This document shows positions 63,629-64,000 of a stretch of DNA of 64,000 bases, piece by piece. The stretch spans positions 3,254,598 to 3,318,597 of the forward strand of contig CP070638.1 in NCBI GenBank assembly GCA_020354025.1, written 5' to 3'. The position numbers and the translations under genes were made by a program. The notes beneath the pieces are model-generated. The model saw only the letters and a list, made by a program, of their open reading frames with translations, ran no database searches and had not been told where the DNA came from. Position 1 is the stretch's first letter; the number at the start of each line of letters is the position of its first letter. This stretch comes from Fidelibacterota bacterium (GTDB lineage: Bacteria; Fidelibacterota; Marinisomatia; SCGC-AAA003-L08; TS1B11).

Positions 63629-63661
63629 CCAACTGCAGAGCTGGTAGAGTCAACCCGGGCC

Positions 63662-63746
63662 GCCGGGGTGGTGGAACTGGTAGACACAGGGGACTTAAAA
63701 TCCCCTGCCTGAATAAGGCGTGCGGGTTCGAGTCCCGCCCCCGGCA
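63662..63746 (+). tRNA. tRNA-Leu(TAA)
   Basis: 85 bases with long variable arm (class II). Acceptor GCCGGGG/CCCCGGC, anticodon stem GGGGA/TCCCC around CTTAAAA with anticodon TAA at 63696-63698, T-arm GCGGGTTCGAGTCCCGC. Confidence 0.97.
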
Positions 63747-63817
63747 CGCAGAAGCGGGACGAGAAGTTTATCCCGACTGAGTGAAGCGAAAGTCGGGAAG
63801 TCCCGCCCCCGGCACGC
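63731..63817. repeat. Direct repeat of the tRNA-Leu 3' end
   Basis: AGTCCCGCCCCCGGCACGC occurs at 63731-63749, inside the tRNA-Leu 3' end, and identically at 63799-63817. The 49 bases between hold an 8-bp hairpin (TCCCGACT/AGTCGGGA). A 3'-end tRNA repeat is the form of an integrase attachment site or its scar. Confidence 0.6.
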
Positions 63818-63837
63818 TCCATTTCTCGTCGAGAAAC

Positions 63838-63858
63838 AGGCCCAATGAGGGCCTTTTT
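63838..63858 (+). terminator. Factor-independent terminator after the tRNA cluster
   Basis: AGGCCC-AATGA-GGGCCT followed by TTTT, about 90 bases after tRNA-Leu. Confidence 0.8.
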
Positions 63859-64000
63859 CATTTTACGCCTGAAGCCTGCCCAAAACGCAAACAACCACAA
63901 ACATCCACATATTTTACCGGATACGGAACCGGATACGTGAGTAGAGGGGGAGATGCGGGGCACCCCTAGTCCCCTGTATGGGGTGCAGGTTGCGGAAATG
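63859..64000. other. Right window edge, no gene identified
   Basis: Only 142 bases. It contains an imperfect tandem pair, ACCGGATACGG/AACCGGATACG, at 63917-63938 and no supportable gene start. Confidence 0.5.

Noticed and set aside
63023..63963. Minus-strand frames of 189 and 121 codons ending over tRNA genes
   Set aside because: They contain the RTRDNHVGN-type peptides that arise from translating tRNA genes on the wrong strand.

Overview
The window is about 64 kb of a gene-dense, moderately GC-rich bacterial chromosome. It looks like a member of the FCB superphylum, most likely Candidatus Marinimicrobia (Neomarinimicrobiota) or a relative such as Calditrichota/KSB1. The pointers are a type IX secretion C-terminal sorting tail on the protein at 33661-34938, a DUF4837 lipoprotein, a Wzi-like outer membrane protein, many lipobox lipoproteins and an EMO-type ETF:menaquinone oxidoreductase. 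This is inference; there is no rRNA or ribosomal protein here.

Layout. 1-5653 (minus): complete NiFe-hydrogenase maturation operon hypF-A-B-C-D-E, with hypE cut by the window edge. 5748-7225 (minus): ACT-domain protein and class I fructose-bisphosphate aldolase. 7541-15364: DHH phosphoesterase, long-chain-type acyl-CoA dehydrogenase, two small proteins, then an ETF module (etfB, etfA, a membrane Fe-S oxidoreductase and an unlisted 38-residue membrane protein). With the thiolase and multifunctional hydratase/dehydrogenase at 21634-25090 this is a near-complete beta-oxidation and electron-delivery set. 15494-21515: lipoprotein, two M16-like proteins that both lack the zinc motif, and a large caspase-family protein. 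25115-28070: beta-barrel, two hotdog proteins, and PlsY fused to a polyprenol-kinase-like domain. 28350-31152: pyrR-pyrB-pyrC behind an attenuator-like terminator.

31153-35344 is an accessory, strongly AT-rich island. It holds small lipoproteins, a TPR protein and a type IX cargo protein, a promoter and leader present twice, and broken pieces of backbone genes (a ComM-like C-terminus and the 5' end of the PHP gene found intact at 39931). 35383-39804 returns to normal composition: BNR-type lipoprotein, ABC exporter and SnoaL-like lipoprotein. 39931-46498: PHP hydrolase, then DUF362 protein, membrane polyferredoxin, DUF6599 lipoprotein and Fe-S aldo/keto reductase, probably one uncharacterised redox system. 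46847-57838 (plus) mixes housekeeping (purE, accA) with surface-polysaccharide genes, including a glycosyltransferase/sugar-phosphate-transferase fusion. 57875-63746: PpiD/SurA-like foldase, tRNA-Ala, gamma-glutamyltransferase, a UshA-like selenoprotein, then tRNA-Gly, tRNA-Cys and tRNA-Leu.

The strongest discovery is the selenoprotein gene at 62144-63337. An in-frame TGA (62291-62293) replaces the second Cys of an E-P-C-G-C motif and is followed at the right distance by a perfect 6-bp stem with a GGUCUG loop, the classic bacterial SECIS loop. Conventional ORF calling truncates this gene.
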